Below are positions 1 to 12,414 of a stretch of DNA of 64,000 nt, in pieces. The notes beneath the pieces are model-generated. The model searched no databases. It was not told where the DNA came from and worked only from the letters and a program-made list of their open reading frames with translations. Origin of the DNA: Prosopocoilus inquinatus (taxonomy: Eukaryota > Arthropoda > Insecta > Coleoptera > Lucanidae); the NCBI GenBank assembly GCA_036172665.1, contig CM069878.1:21648501-21712500 (forward strand), written 5' to 3'. A program made the position numbers and the translations under genes. The stretch's first letter is position 1. Every line of letters starts with the position of its first letter.

Positions 1-387
1 ATGCTAATGGTAATACTAACCTTTCATCAGTGTGACACATACACATCTTCTTGCATCGAAATTGTCACAGGGCTCCGTTACCTAAATTAGCAGCCCCAAT
101 TCCAAATTGAAGGAAATTTGGTCTGATTGGAATATGAATTGCATCCAATAACTACACATTTAAATCTTCTTTTGCGGATCTTGCGAGGTCTATTTTTCTC
201 AAACTCTGTTTATATTAGAGACTGTTCTCTGGTCACACAAAAATAATTTAATCATCAACAATGTTTATTTAACGGACAATTTGATTTAACTCATTATATT
301 TGTGCCAGTTCCTTAATTTACTTAAACGATCACGATCACCGCCATCACTAAAGCAATTAACATTCAGGATCTGCCGCCTACCCAAAT

Positions 388-885
388 ATGTCATGCAGGA
401 GCTTTGAAGGACACATTTTCGAGGAATTGACTAGGTTATTTCGCATTTTCAAAACGCGAACAACTCCCTTGCACCCACAGTCAGATGGAATGGTGGAGCT
501 TTTCAAGAAACATCTGGCTAAAATTGTTTCGATGAACCAACCGGACTGAGACGAATATCTTCTCCTTTTCCTGATGGCGTACCGTTCTGCAGAGCATGAC
601 ATGAACGAACCCCGTAGTGTCTTGTTCGGAAGGGAAATGTGTTTGCCTTGTGACTTAAAATTTGGGCAACCAGAGACCCGTCTGGGACTAAATGAATACT
701 CGCAAGAATTTGAACGCCGATTAGTTAACATTCATGAATACGTGCGACGTAATATCAGTTTGGCGACAAACCAAACAAAGGCTCGCTACCATCGACGAGC
801 CAATGAAAGAGGCGTGGCTATACAATCCTAAGACCCGTGGACTGTGCCCCAAACTACCTGTAGATCATAAAATAGTCAAGTTCAT
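388..885 (+). pseudogene. Gypsy-type (Ty3/Gypsy) integrase relic
   Basis: Reading from 388, the frame gives the end of a retroelement integrase core and the following region: SFEGHIFEELTRLF, then KTRTTPLHPQSDGMVE, then a stretch close to LPLFLLAYRS, then FGREMCLPCDL. HPQSDGMVE carries the expected catalytic Glu of the DDE triad. The residues where the second Asp (in DQG) should lie are mutated. There is an in-frame stop at 547-549 where the family normally has Trp (QPDW). After about 800 the match continues in another frame (NPKTRGLCPKLP), so there is also a frameshift. It is a dead fragment without visible RT or LTRs in this window. In the family this enzyme inserts retroelement cDNA into the genome. 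Family assignment is confident, clade is not. Confidence 0.85.
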
Positions 886-919
886 TCTTCGCATTATGCA
901 ATCTTTCTTCAGAGAGTGG

Positions 920-1388
920 TAGTGTTGTTAAATTACCGGTAATATATTTTTAATGTTATCTTACCGGTAATGTTACCGTAATATTACCAATTATTACAGG
1001 TCAAATGGTGACATCTCGCGCCGGAGTTATCAATTATACTTTTAACTAAAATGTGATTTTTATTAAATTTTCTGATTAATTTCATACCGAATACGCATTA
1101 CATTGCTGACTTTTGATAAAAAAAAGGTTTACAATGTTCAATATTATGTGTTTCCAGTAAATAAATTCATGTGTGAACGAGTCATTTTAGGTTATGAAAT
1201 ATTTATTGCATTTTTTTAGTATTTACATTTTTGCAAAATAATCAAAAATATTGCTTGACCATTGGTTTACTTGAATTTTGCAAGTGTGTAACTCGAAATT
1301 AAAACGGTAACAAATGAATGTTACCTTATCGGTAACATTAGAAATTTACCGTAAGGTAACGTGGTAATTTTATCAACTCACAATACTA
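920..1388. mobile_element. hAT-like foldback element (non-autonomous)
   Basis: The ends are imperfect inverted repeats. The left end starts TAGTGTTGTTAAATTACC, and the reverse complement of the right end starts TAGTATTGTGAGTTGATAAA followed by ATTACC. Both ends contain several copies of TTACCGGTAA-like palindromes. Flanking octamers gagagtgg and aagagttg match 6 of 8, as expected for a decayed hAT 8-bp target duplication. No coding region is visible. Confidence 0.5.
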
Positions 1389-1399
1389 AAGAGTTGTAA

Positions 1400-4300
1400 A
1401 CAAATCATTTTACAGTTTCAGTTCAAGGTTAAATGTTCGTCTTTTGTGTTTCTTTCCCCGAAAGCCTATTGCTGTTGTGACGCATTCAACTATTCCAGTG
1501 ACCACCAACTAGTTCACATGTGAATTTTTAATCCATTTTATCTCAGAAACTACACAGATTAGAACCCCCCATGTCTGCAGTCGTATGCTTTGTTTTTTCA
1601 AGGACTATTTGTGGTAAACAGGTCGGACTCTTAATCTGAATTACCCTGTATTTTTCGACTATTAACTTCAAATCTTTTATTTAAAAATTTTTAAGCACAC
1701 AGAAGGTTGTGCTTTTTTCGAATCATTATACAAATTTAACTTCCCTTTTAAAAAACTATTGTCTTGTTTAGAGTGACCGATAAAACATCATGCCTCTATT
1801 AGTTCCTTGCTGTTCACCTATTTGAGCGAAAAGTTTTGCTTTACTACTCTAATACCTGCCTTTCATTAGTTATGGGGAAAGTTGTACTTCTGTATGTGGT
1901 GTTGGTTAAAAACAAAATAAAGAAATTTGACATAATGGTTTATTAACTCTACTATATTCAGAAAATGGAGGCGCAAACCTCTGTTGTATGATCTAACGAT
2001 CATCATCACATCATTATTCTTATATTATAATTAATAATAAACAATAATATATCAATAATCAATCATCATCATGTCTATAAGACATATGTGAACATGGAAA
2101 CTTGACAAAATGTTTGACTACAAGTTCTTATTACATATACAGTATATAAAGATAATAAAGATCAATAACAGAATTTTGATTGCGAAGATGCGTGAAACCA
2201 AACACGTACCGGAACGAAAAATGTCATATACCACGGAGTAACTGTCTTATGGCACATTTTCTCCATAACGAAAACCGAAAAAGTTTAAAGGCAAGTCAAG
2301 TCGGCAATGAGTTTATTACGAAAAAGCATAATCACACACTTTATCAAATTCCAAACGAAAGGTGTGTAGGGTGTAGGCAAACGCCTCGAACAAACTGGCC
2401 CCAAAAACTGAATGATACTCTTCCGATACAAGAATAAATAATTTCAATTTCAACTTGTTTTCTTCTTTCTAAATCTTACGGAAATAAGACCGATACCGAT
2501 TCGTTTGGCCTCCTAAATAATATACGACGAAGGAAACACCTACACACCTATCAGTATTCAAACGCGAGAAGAAAACAGTTCCAATATCATGAATATTTTA
2601 CTTCTTAATGTAACCATGCATACACTCTTATATTTAATCAAATTTACACACACGTTTATTTAATAGTCGATAGTTAAATATCATATATAATATATATATA
2701 TTTTATACAATCATATTTTTTATATTTTTTTCAAAAAATAATCTGTTAATATTTTTCCTTGCTAGTTTTCTTCTCACCTCTGAATAAGCCTCACCTTAGT
2801 CACATAATTATTGTAAAATTAATTCCTAAATTAATAATATTCGGTTTTAGCAACCGTTCCGGCTGCCTCCGTTACAAAGTTTGGTGTTTTTAGACCACAG
2901 CGTCATGTGCTTTCCTTCTTCAAGAGTACGGCATATTCGAGGCGACCGGCACAGTTACAGAAGCCGACGCCTTAACAGAAACTGATGGAAACCAAAAGTC
3001 CTGGCTTCTGTTTCCCATCAGAGAGAGCAAACAGCTACTTGCTTGCTGTGATGTATGTGACTTAAATAACAATCATTACTAAAATATCACAAAATTGTTG
3101 TTGATAAAAATGAAAAAATAATGAGCCACTATATACATATTATTAGGTTTATACAGTGTACTGTAAATATTATTTTTTATTATTTGATTTGTAAAGAATA
3201 TTGTATTACATAACGGAAAACAATATTTACGTGAAATTTTGCGTCAATACGAGAGGATTTTTGTCTTAAAAAAGACATGGCAAAAATATCGTTTTTTTTA
3301 TTGTTCGCTCCTTAACGAATGTTATCATTTCCGTTTTGCAATACGTTATAAAAGTCTATTATATTAAAATTGAATGTGGCTCACTTTTTAGAAATTTACT
3401 CTGTTCATCATTTCAGGTAATTTCAGATGTTCTAAAAATAGTTTTAATAACAACAACTAGTTATTTATGACGGGTAGCCTGCATTGGTGAACTGGCACGC
3501 AGGTATCGTTTTACGACTCCTCATACAATAATAATAATAATAATAATTATTATAATCGTTAAAAAACTTGGGTTATCAGTTACCAAACCTCATCAACAAA
3601 ATCAACAATAAAGGAAGTTGGGGAATGCGGGGAGAGGGAGGAAGTTTGCTAATTGTATTAAAAAAATTAAATAATCTATACTAAACGTTACACAATCGTA
3701 GGCAACTGAATAAACCCTAACGAACAAACAACAATAAACGAAAAGAAAATTAAAATAAAATGTTACCTAAACAATATCGTAATAAGGAAATCAGAGAATG
3801 TTAGTTTTCCAATGTGCGTAATAATATTTTTCCTGTCAGCAAAGCACGATAGCGAAATCTGCACTAAGCGTAGCGAAATGCATTGACGTGAATAAATAAG
3901 CCAAAAATTATGAAGAAACGTCGGAAGCAATGTAAACAAAAATATGCAATTTTGAAAAAAAAAATTAACAATAACCATAATAATAGAACTATGAACGAAA
4001 ATCAAGAGGGTAGCTGGGGATCTAGTGAAAAATTTCTCGTGTATCAGTATTTATTATACGGAAGCCAAAATATAAAACGCAGCAACGAATTAACACAGCG
4101 TACTTTTATCTTCACTAGTTTTTGAATTAATCGGGCTTTAAGCCTTGTATTTTATGATCAGATTTTATTCAAAAATGTACAGCGTTAAAAAGCAAAAACA
4201 AATAGATTTCAATGTTTTTAAATCACAGCCTATTTCAGTACAATAAAATGTAAAAGTATAAATTTGGTACAATAAGAAACCCGTTATCTGTAGTTTCAAA

Positions 4301-5640
4301 ATAATTCTAAATAAGCCTGAATTAGATTTTGCTTAAATTGAATTTGCTCTAAAATATGATTAATAGATTACTCGAATGGAATGTTTTGATTTGACCTTAT
4401 TAATTCTTGCTGCAATCCTTACGCGTCTAAACAGTTCCTTACTAACTTTCTCTTGACATTTTTTCTTCGGATTCGTAAATCATATTAATGTGTAAGTATT
4501 TTTGATTGTCACATAAAACAAGCATACGTAGAAAAGCCCAGGGATTCCTAGGACATCCGGTAAAAACCAAATATCCTAAAAACCACCAGACATCCTAGAG
4601 AAATCACCAGATATCCTAGAAAACACCAGTTGTTCTTAGAAATCGATTTATTTTATCCTAGAAATCATCGGTCTTTGAAGTAGTTACGCTGTGTTAAATT
4701 GCGCTCGGAAAGTATGTGTATATATATGAAGAGTATATTCCTCTATATCCCTCGTTAACAAATAAATATCGTACACGTATTACTATATGAATTACAGTAA
4801 TTATAAAAATCCTAGATATACTTAAAAACATCATTGTCATGATCTTATTATCTTATCGTTGGGTTCTCATTGTGTTTTCGTAACAATAATAATGATAATA
4901 ATTAAGCGGTCATAGAGGAGCTGAAGCGTTTCCATAAAGCTGGGGGGTGTAAATGATGAGATGTTTTCGCGCTTTGAAAAACAACAATTTTATGCGTAAA
5001 ATTAATAAATGTCTGCTAAGGAACAGCTAAATCTACTACTATATTAAGATAGGATAAGACATACTTCGTACTAGGGGGCATGCAAGATAATATAATGTTA
5101 TATGTTAAGAAAATTATTCTATGTTAGGCTAACTATGGACTATAATAATAATGATAATAATAGCACGGATTTTTTTTTAACTATTTATCTTTATGTTAGC
5201 CGTCAAAACACACATTTAACGTTTAATAGACTCTAAATCGCCAAAAATCAAAGATTTGTTGATTATAAATAAATCAGTGTGTTGCGGATTGTTTATTTTT
5301 TAAATTAATTGAATTCGTTGAGCGATAGTTAGTTAAATGTGGATTTTAACGAAATGCTAGCGGGGAATGGGCAGGGGCACACAAATAGCGCAACCCAAGA
5401 GAAGAGCTAACCTAACGATGCGGCGTAAGCAAGCAGAGACATGGCTCTGTTGTGGAAGCTCTCACTCTATCATGGTATTAAAGGGAAAGAGTTGATAACT
5501 TACTTAATATTACATAACAAGTTGTTTTATATAATTAATTTGTTAGATCCTAGTAATTTAATATTTGAAACACTAAATAGACAAAAAATGAACTCCTTTA
5601 CGAGTTGCTCCATTACAACTTATATCTATGTACATGTTTA
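1400..5640. other. AT-rich intergenic stretch without recognised gene
   Basis: No gene recognised. Contents seen: ATC/ATA simple repeats near 1990-2070, a (TAA)n microsatellite at about 3528-3548, a GC-richer island at about 2855-3030, and a short run of ATAA/TGATAA repeats near 5140-5160. The few open frames (for example 2180-2437) have no recognisable domain and AT-biased composition. Confidence 0.5.
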
Positions 5641-5645
5641 ATAAC

Positions 5646-5732
5646 ATGGCGGACCATACGTCGCCAGTATATGAATACGTCACACACACAGACCACCCGA
5701 TATCACATTCAGCGCCCTATCTCGCCCTTTAA
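5646..5732 (+). CDS. Possible 28-codon small ORF
   Basis: ATG lies in a strong animal initiation context (aacATGG) and is followed by 28 codons of relatively GC-rich sequence, beginning MADHTSPVYEYVTHTD and ending in TAA. The surrounding DNA is much more AT-rich. There is no known domain. It could be a small translated ORF, a first coding exon, or chance. Confidence 0.15.
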   Translation: MADHTSPVYEYVTHTDHPISHSAPYLAL

Positions 5733-6495
5733 TACCAGACACCGTTTATTGGACTCTTATATTTCACGTTTAAATGCTTTTCAGGAACATTTATTTCGAT
5801 TTCTTTGCTTTATTGTGGCACTTAGTTGGGAGATATCGAGTTAACAACCAAAACTACATTAAAGATAATAAGAATAGATTTTGACTAGAGCAATCGTTGG
5901 CCCGAGGCGATCAAATTTCCGCGTCCGCGGGCAACTAAAATAATTATAAACGTAGTAATAATTTAAACGTATACTTAAGAGATTAGAAACACGTTTTTTT
6001 TCTTTTTAGAATAAGATACACTTCTATCATTCGACGCTATAAAAAATCACAGCAATTATAAAAAACAGTAAAAAGACAAAATATATAATCTTATATATAT
6101 AAGTAACGATCACAACAAATTGAAGCGCTTGTCAGATATCTCCCTGTTGACTATTGTTGTCAGGGCCCACTGCCTGGGTCAAACCCGCGGGACGTTCATC
6201 GTTTTTTTTTTTTTTAACTATGAATATGGGGTGGCTCTGCTCCGAGCCCCTAATTTAAAAAAAAAACTGATACAATACAAAATTTACAAACGTCGTTCCA
6301 ACATAGGGCTTGGTTGATTTTCTCACTCACTCGTTTTTTTTTTATTCTTACTACGCTATGCTAATTTTTTTCAATCAAAAACTAATTAACATAACACAAA
6401 CATTTTTTTGTCATTACATGACCGTTATATAATTATATAATAAAAAGTCCTATATAAACATGACATAAATAAAGGTTCGGTGTTTATCGTTGTGA

Positions 6496-6647
6496 CTACT
6501 GCAGGTAAGAGGCCAGGGCGGCCATGACGGGCGCGGGCGGCAGTGCGATAGGGATGTGGTAGTATTTACAGGTGGAGCGGGCGCACTGACCCTTAGCGGC
6601 GTCGCGACATACGGCGACTCGCTGATCCACCACTTCCACCCCGTCTC
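6496..6647 (-). CDS. CCCH zinc-finger protein, terminal coding exon
   Basis: On the minus strand a good acceptor (TTTGTTTTAG) at 6648 opens a GC-rich exon in an AT-rich setting. It encodes 49 residues beginning DGVEVVDQRVAV and ends with TAG at 6496-6498. Residues CRDAAKGQCARSTCKYYH form a complete CX7CX4CX3H finger, the spacing of muscleblind fingers 2 and 4 and of one ZC3H10 finger. After the finger come IPIALPAPVMAALASYLQ and the stop. The exon begins in phase 1 and joins in frame to the finger exon at 28644-28728. Such fingers usually bind single-stranded RNA, so an RNA-binding role is inferred. I cannot name an orthologue; a divergent muscleblind-like or ZC3H10-like family member is possible. 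Confidence 0.75.
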
Positions 6648-6822
6648 CTAAAACAAAAAAAAAAAACATTTTCACAGTTAACTTTAAGACACATGTCAGG
6701 ATATCTCAAATTATTTCCCGGTTTTCGGGGAATCCCAGAAAGTATAGCAGTTCAAAGTATCTTTATTGTATAGGTTCGCAGATAACGGACTATTTCCCTT
6801 CAAGGAGTAAGGCAACGAATAC

Positions 6823-7020
6823 TTCTAAAACCACTTTCACACCAGCGACTTAGCAGCGCGACTGAATCATGCTAAATTTTAAGGCCACAGTAGTATTAAA
6901 TCGCGCTGCCGAGTCGCTAGTGTGAAAGTGGTCTAAAATGTAGTAAATTTAGTACAAACAAAATGATATATATGCGCAAATCGCGCTGTCAAGTCGCTAG
7001 TGTGAAAGTGGTCTAAATTA
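6823..7020. mobile_element. Foldback MITE plus adjacent half copy
   Basis: Left arm TAAAACCACTTTCACACCAG is matched by the reverse complement of the right end near 6930 (TTTTAGACCACTTTCACACT). Both arms continue with GCGACTnnGCAGCGCGA. A second copy of the right arm, with tcaagtcgctagtgtgaaag, follows at about 6983-7020. Degenerate relatives occur near 28370-28467 and 43925-44000. Confidence 0.75.
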
Positions 7021-7368
7021 GGTCACGATTTATTTGTTACTTATTAACTTGCGTTTGAGTTTGTACATGTCAAGGTACTTTCTGTTTTAATGTACCTATT
7101 AGTCACTTTTGCTTTACTTCGGAGTTTTATACTTCAAGCGTAATTAATTGGGTTTTAAGTTCATAGTTATTTACGAACCCAGTGCGGGAACACATTTTTC
7201 CCGCGAGAGCTCACTTCATATGCGCGAACGAGGGATAATCATCCAAAAGGACAAAAACTTTGATCTGCCAGTCGACATGAAAGCAAAACTAAACCCCGAT
7301 TTCTCAACACTGAAGCAACAACTTGACGTGATGTGCATCATCTGAGAGCACTGGAATAGGCTGCTTTA

Positions 7369-7508
7369 TGCTATACCCTTAATATTTATGATATACTCTT
7401 AACATTGATGATATACCTTTAATACTTATGATATACGTTTAATATTTAGGATGTACCCTTAATACTTATGACATACCTTTAATATTTATGACATACTCTT
7501 AATATTTA
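7369..7508. repeat. Minisatellite, about 20-bp period
   Basis: About seven tandem copies of a unit close to ttaatatttatgatatacyc, with point differences between copies, lie directly upstream of the large inverted repeat. Confidence 0.85.
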
Positions 7509-7670
7509 AGTGAAAGCAAACGTTCATTGCAGTTTAAAAAAGGTAATATTTTGTCGAAACTAGTTGAGTCGCAATAGATTCGTTGAATAACGAAAGAAAT
7601 GTTTTTATCAAAGGATTGCGAACTAAAAATTTCTTCAGAATTTACAGAATAAAACTGTAACTTAATACAA

Positions 7671-8920
7671 CTGACCGCCAAAAAATTCGCACCACATGAG
7701 AAAGAAATTTTATTATTGATTATTTTTTTAAACTTTTTGCGCCGATAGCTTGTGCATATTTGATAACTACATATAAGCAAGACAGAGCCGGTGAGCAACT
7801 TTTAGTGTGCCTAAAAAGAACGCTTATTTAAGATACAAATATTATTAAAAAAATTAGACAAAATTTTAGTAGGATTCGATAAACGCTTACAAAATCTGTT
7901 TCTTGGTTGCCAGACAAAATTTTCTTCGGTTTAATGTTTCGAAGAAAAGATGTGAAGCAGTCAATGGGCATTTCGCATTTAACTCTTAAGAGTGGTTGAC
8001 TTATTCATTTATATTCATAAAAATATTTAATAACATAAAAATTGCTCTTAAGTTTCGAACTCTTGCATGCACAAGAAAATTTGGAACGATTTTTCACGTT
8101 TTTGGTGCAAGGCCCTTTTTACATAAGATTTCATGTTTTTGTTTCTGATTTCTTCATAATATATTTCTTGTAACCCCAATTTAGTTTTAGCAGACCGAAA
8201 ATTGTAAGAATTCCATTTATTTCTTGTTTTGGACTCGTTTAATATCCGCACTTATAAACTCGATATTTTTCGTAGTAGCCATGAACTATGTATGTATTTA
8301 CTGTTTGTACTAATGTCGGTTTTGTAAGTACGGATTTAAACAGGTCCAAAATAAAAATTGCATGCAACGTCTGCAAGTTTCGGTCTGCCTAAGTTAAATT
8401 AGGATTACCAGATTTATGTAATCAAGAAATCAAAAGTGATAACACAAAATTTTATGTAAAAAAAGTTAGGTAAAAAATCGTCTGATTTTTTTTTTGTGCA
8501 TGCAATATTTAAGAAACCAAGAGCAAATTTGATTGTTTTAAATACTGCTTATGGGTATAACTGAATAAGGTAACCATGTGCCAAATGCCCATTTACTGTT
8601 TCACTTCTTAAGCAAATCTTAAAAAATCAAAAATCTTTTTCTCGAAATATTACGCCGCAGAAAATTTTGTTTGAGTAACAAGCGCTTTATGAAAACTTAT
8701 CGAAACCTATTAAAATCTTGTCTAATTTGTGTAGTAATTCCGAACAAAGACAATTTTTTAATATTCACATTTTAAACAGATATCATTTTTAGCCACACTA
8801 AAAATTGCTCATGGGATCTGTGCTTATATTTGGTGCACAAACTATTGGCGCAAGAACTATCCTAAAATAATCAATAATAAAAAAAATTCTCATATGGTGC
8901 GAACTTTTTGGCGGTCACTG
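7671..8920. mobile_element. Giant foldback element with about 0.54-kb arms
   Basis: The left arm (about 7671-8205) and the right arm (about 8375-8920) are diverged inverted copies separated by only about 170 bp. Matching landmarks in order are the ends ctgaccgccaaaaaattcgc and gaactttttggcggtcactg; the block ttttattattgattattttt; AAATTAGACAAnATTTTA; AATGGGCATTT; TTGCATGCACAA; and AGCAGACCGAAA. The right end is followed by TA, and CAGTGACCGCC...GGCGGTCACTG ends suggest a Tc1/mariner-superfamily element. No transposase is seen. Transcription would give a long hairpin RNA. Confidence 0.8.
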
Positions 8921-9174
8921 TATTTTGTTGCAAAAATACATCCAAATTAAAAAAATTTCGTCAGCCTGTTTTACATTCGATTACAATAAAAAAAATAAGA
9001 TCTTTTAGTATGTTCAGTTTACGAAATAAATTCATCAGTATACACATACAACGATAAAAAAAAGAATGGTAAGAAAGATGACGATAACTTATTTGAAGAG
9101 AATAAACCATGAAAATTAACAAAATTGAAATTCACAGTTGTCACTAACAGGGATGTTTTTTTTTCTTACTTTGC

Positions 9175-9295
9175 GATTTTCTTTTTTGCCTTGTTTCACT
9201 CCTGACGAAGGTATCAATAGATAGTGAAACGCTGTGTATTTTTCCATTTATATTCTGTCCGATTAAAGATTAAAAACTTAATAATTATAACTTTT
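9175..9295 (+). repeat. Degenerate Penelope-like 3'-end-type sequence
   Basis: Contains cctgacgaaggtatcaatag, then agtgaaacgctgtg, then attctgtccgatt. Related blocks occur at 51680-51760 and, as an inverted pair, at 59220-59370. The motif GACGAAG...TAGCGAAACG is reminiscent of Penelope-like element termini. The family is inferred. Confidence 0.35.
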
Positions 9296-9429
9296 TTTAA
9301 ATTAAGCTATGATTTTTAGTACTACATTGATAGAGTCAAGAAAATCAAGTTTCCGGAATTCTTTGTACAGAATTAAAGTTACTCTTTGGTTCTCAATTGT
9401 TGTATACAGGTCAAGCTGATCTTTCAGGT

Positions 9430-9767
9430 TTTTGCCACAAGGTTTTTTTTATATAAAATTTTGTCGTATTATTCTTGATTTCTCGAATTTGCAATTCTAC
9501 ACAGAAAAAATTTAGTAAATTAAGGGTTACAAGTTGCGTGAAACTTTTCTACAATTTGTAGCAATTTCCTCATAAAATGTTGTCCAACAATTCCAAATTA
9601 TAACATTTTTTAAAAATTTTCTATTTTACAAACGTACCATTTTTAACTGAACACACTAAAATTGTACTATTTTGTATGGTTCAAACTTGCGCAAAGTACT
9701 GATGCAAAAAGTAAAAAAAAATTATATCAATATTTCGAATTTGGTGCGAACTTTTTGGCGGTCACTG
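9430..9767. mobile_element. Solo right arm of the 7.7-8.9 kb foldback family
   Basis: It ends in ttggtgcgaactttttggcg gtcactg, the same terminus as the giant foldback. Upstream it has cacactaaaattgtac, agcaatttcctc and tcttgatttctcg blocks in the same order as the 8375-8920 arm, so it is an additional diverged copy. Confidence 0.65.
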
Positions 9768-9831
9768 TTTACAGGATGTCCAGCGAGTTTTATGAAAGCT
9801 CATTAAGGCAGTGTTTCACAAGAGTTTAGAT

Positions 9832-10160
9832 ATACAGGGTATTCCATTTAAAAAATTTGAGAAAAATTAACTCTCTCAAAACTCAACACCCTGTACACAT
9901 AATAACTAATAGATTAAATCTGTTGTGAAATTTCTGTAGATGAGATATTGTATTGACTACCTACAAAAATTCGCGATGAAATGTAAATAAATAAACTATA
10001 AGAGCTCCAATCAGAACAATTTTTATACACTATAATTTATATCTTAAAAACTTAAATAAAACTTCTGAAATTTTTGGTTATTACCTACTCGTTATGCGTA
10101 CTTTCGAAATATGTAGAAATATACTGGATGTTCCATTTAAAAAAATATAACTTTGTTGCG
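9832..10160 (+). repeat. Two mariner-type ends, TACAGGGTATTCCATTTAAA family
   Basis: tacagggtattccatttaaa at 9834 and a variant tactggatgttccatttaaa near 10126 lie in the same orientation. The first also pairs with caccctgta near 9890 as a short terminal inverted repeat. The same end appears near 27791, 59954 and 60245. Confidence 0.55.
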
Positions 10161-10389
10161 GTTCTCAGTTACTGAATAACCTGTATAGCCAAAAATAATT
10201 TTAAAAAATAGAGCTCACTGAGTTACATCTCAGCAGCTCCTTTTAATTTCTTTTCTATCTTGTATACTTTAGACGGTAGAGAAGACCGCGGCACCCGGTG
10301 GACACCTAGTATACTCGATGATTATATTAGTTAGTATTAGTCAATCTAACCTCCTATGTTCCGGATAGAAAATTGTCAGCCGGTATATG

Positions 10390-10445
10390 CAGTAACCGCC
10401 AAAAAGTGCGTACCATATGGGAAAACTTATTCATATTTCAAAATG
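10390..10445 (+). repeat. Left terminus of the CAGTRACCGCC foldback family
   Basis: cagtaaccgccaaaaagtgc and gtaccatatggg match the terminus found at 7671 and, inverted, at 8920 and 9767. The remainder of this copy is not recognisable. Confidence 0.55.
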
Positions 10446-10687
10446 TAGAATACCCACGTATGAGGCTCATAGTGAAGTATTTAAATTATTCATATTTATT
10501 TATTTCTATTTTTTTGCGTCCGGGGGAGTTCAAAAAGTTATTCAACAAATCAACATCGTTATTCACGGTTATTTGTTTGCATTATGTGGCAATATACCAA
10601 ATTTTTTACAAGTAACGAGTGTCAATATAAAACTGGACAAGTACGCTATGACCGAGAATTTGTTCGCAGCATGCATGGCGCTTCTAA

Positions 10688-11350
10688 GTTCAACCATAGT
10701 ATAGACATCAATCAGTAGGGACAGCTTCTGTCGGCACCTTTGAAGTTCATACTACAATTTTCCGAACCTATGTTGGCGGGCAGTCATTCTAATCCTACCA
10801 ATGTCGCTACTTGAAAAACTTATTTATTTCGTAAGATATACTTCTTATTTTAAAAAACAAAAGCTTGTTTTATTAGAAAAATTACAAGTGAGCTCAATAT
10901 AGTCGAAACATGATGAAATTCGATAAGATAATCTAATGGTTACTTATCCACCGAAACAGCTGATCGGTAATTGACGGCCATATTGAATGTGTGCCGGAAT
11001 TCTGGCGGAACGTCCGTCTTTTGGTCATGTTCAGATGATCACCGAGCCTGAATGCAGACCCTGATGCAGATTCAGCACATTGAAAGTTAATAACTCGTGT
11101 TCTTAAACGGTTAATGTGAGAATACTAGCTGCAGAAGCTTGGCACTCCAAAAGCATGTGTGTTCAATAGCTATGTTGAATTAGTAACTCAACTCCTGTGG
11201 TTACCTGAACGAGGCCATCAACCATTGACCGTTGCGCCACGCTCGGACGCTTGATGAATGCCCGCTCATGTCGCACATGCGCTCTCAGAAACGGTAAGAG
11301 CGAAAAGCCCAAGCTGTCCCTACTGATTGATGTGTATACTGTGGTTCAAC
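10688..11350. mobile_element. 663-bp non-autonomous element with 40-bp TIRs
   Basis: Terminal inverted repeats at 10688-10727 and 11311-11350 match at 37 of 40 positions by eye; the shared inner part is catcaatcagtagggacagc. The interior is GC-richer than its surroundings and has no coding region I can recognise. No clear target duplication was found. Confidence 0.8.
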
Positions 11351-11548
11351 TGTGATGCTGTCAAATGTAACGTCAAAATTTGCTGTTGAATAATCTCGTT
11401 TTCCGTTACTTTTTTTAATTATTTTTCATAAATGAGAGCATGTTAATTTTTGGAAACCTATTTTAAAGTTACGTTTACTTTTAGCTTGACACTGAAATAA
11501 CATTTAACGAATTACCATATGAAGGTTTATGTCTTTGCTAAAAGTATA

Positions 11549-11781
11549 CAGGGCAATCGAAATTGATTGTCCTGATCGTACACTACTTTCCGCGAGTTTC
11601 GCATCAATATTTACGTTTACCAGACGAAGATTGGCACGGAAAGCAGGGGAGTGCAGGGAACATTCGCAAAACGTACATCCAAATCGAACTTAATTAATAA
11701 AAACATCCGGTACACGTAAATATTGATACGAAGCTCACGGAAAGTAGTATAGGATCAGGACAATCAATTTCGATCACCCTG
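11549..11781. mobile_element. Tc1/mariner-type MITE with TA duplication
   Basis: Ends CAGGGCAATCGAAATTGATT and, on the reverse complement, CAGGGTGATCGAAATTGATT are flanked by TA on both sides. The arms continue as inverted copies for about 70 bp (TACTTTCCGYGAG, ATCAATATTTACG), so the element is a near-complete hairpin. There is no coding content. Confidence 0.85.
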
Positions 11782-12414
11782 TACAATTTTCTAAGATGCA
11801 CATACCTTGTTTGTGAATTTTTCTATAGCCTGCTTGACCAGTTTTTTTATTTAGACCTCGCCAGAATGCTTTCGAAATATTAACCACATATTCAGGGACG
11901 ATTTTATTTATTAGTCGTTTACTCGGTTTTCTCGTCAGAATCGGTATGTTAGGGTGGCATCACAGGGTTGCGTCGCTTTGGTTCCTATGCTTTTACATGT
12001 AATTTTCTGACATGAAATGTTGCCGAATGAGAATAATTTAAAACCATGACAACTTTTTGAGGCAGCAAAATGACGCGATACGTCTAATTGTGAGTCGATT
12101 GATCTGCAAAACAAAAGATACGACAGTTGTTCTCTTTTGCTTAGTCTGGACCATATGTACGGTAAGAAGAATCAGAACCTGCAGCACTCGAGTTATTTGT
12201 TCAATGGAATGGTATGTTACCAAAAATAATGGCGCGAAATTTGTTTAGTGGGTCGGTGTGCAGATCGTATTGAATGCCGTTAAAATTTAACATTCTTTTG
12301 AGTTTTACTTGAATTTTTATTGTTTTTCCATTTTTCTTTAAGAACTATCAAATTAGTCTTTGTGTCAGGTTCAAATAATGATAACTCCGATGGTGGCTCG
12401 TAATGATTTATTAC

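Noticed and set aside
7148..7345. 65-codon plus-strand open frame upstream of the minisatellite
   Set aside because: Somewhat balanced composition but no family resemblance. Not enough to call.
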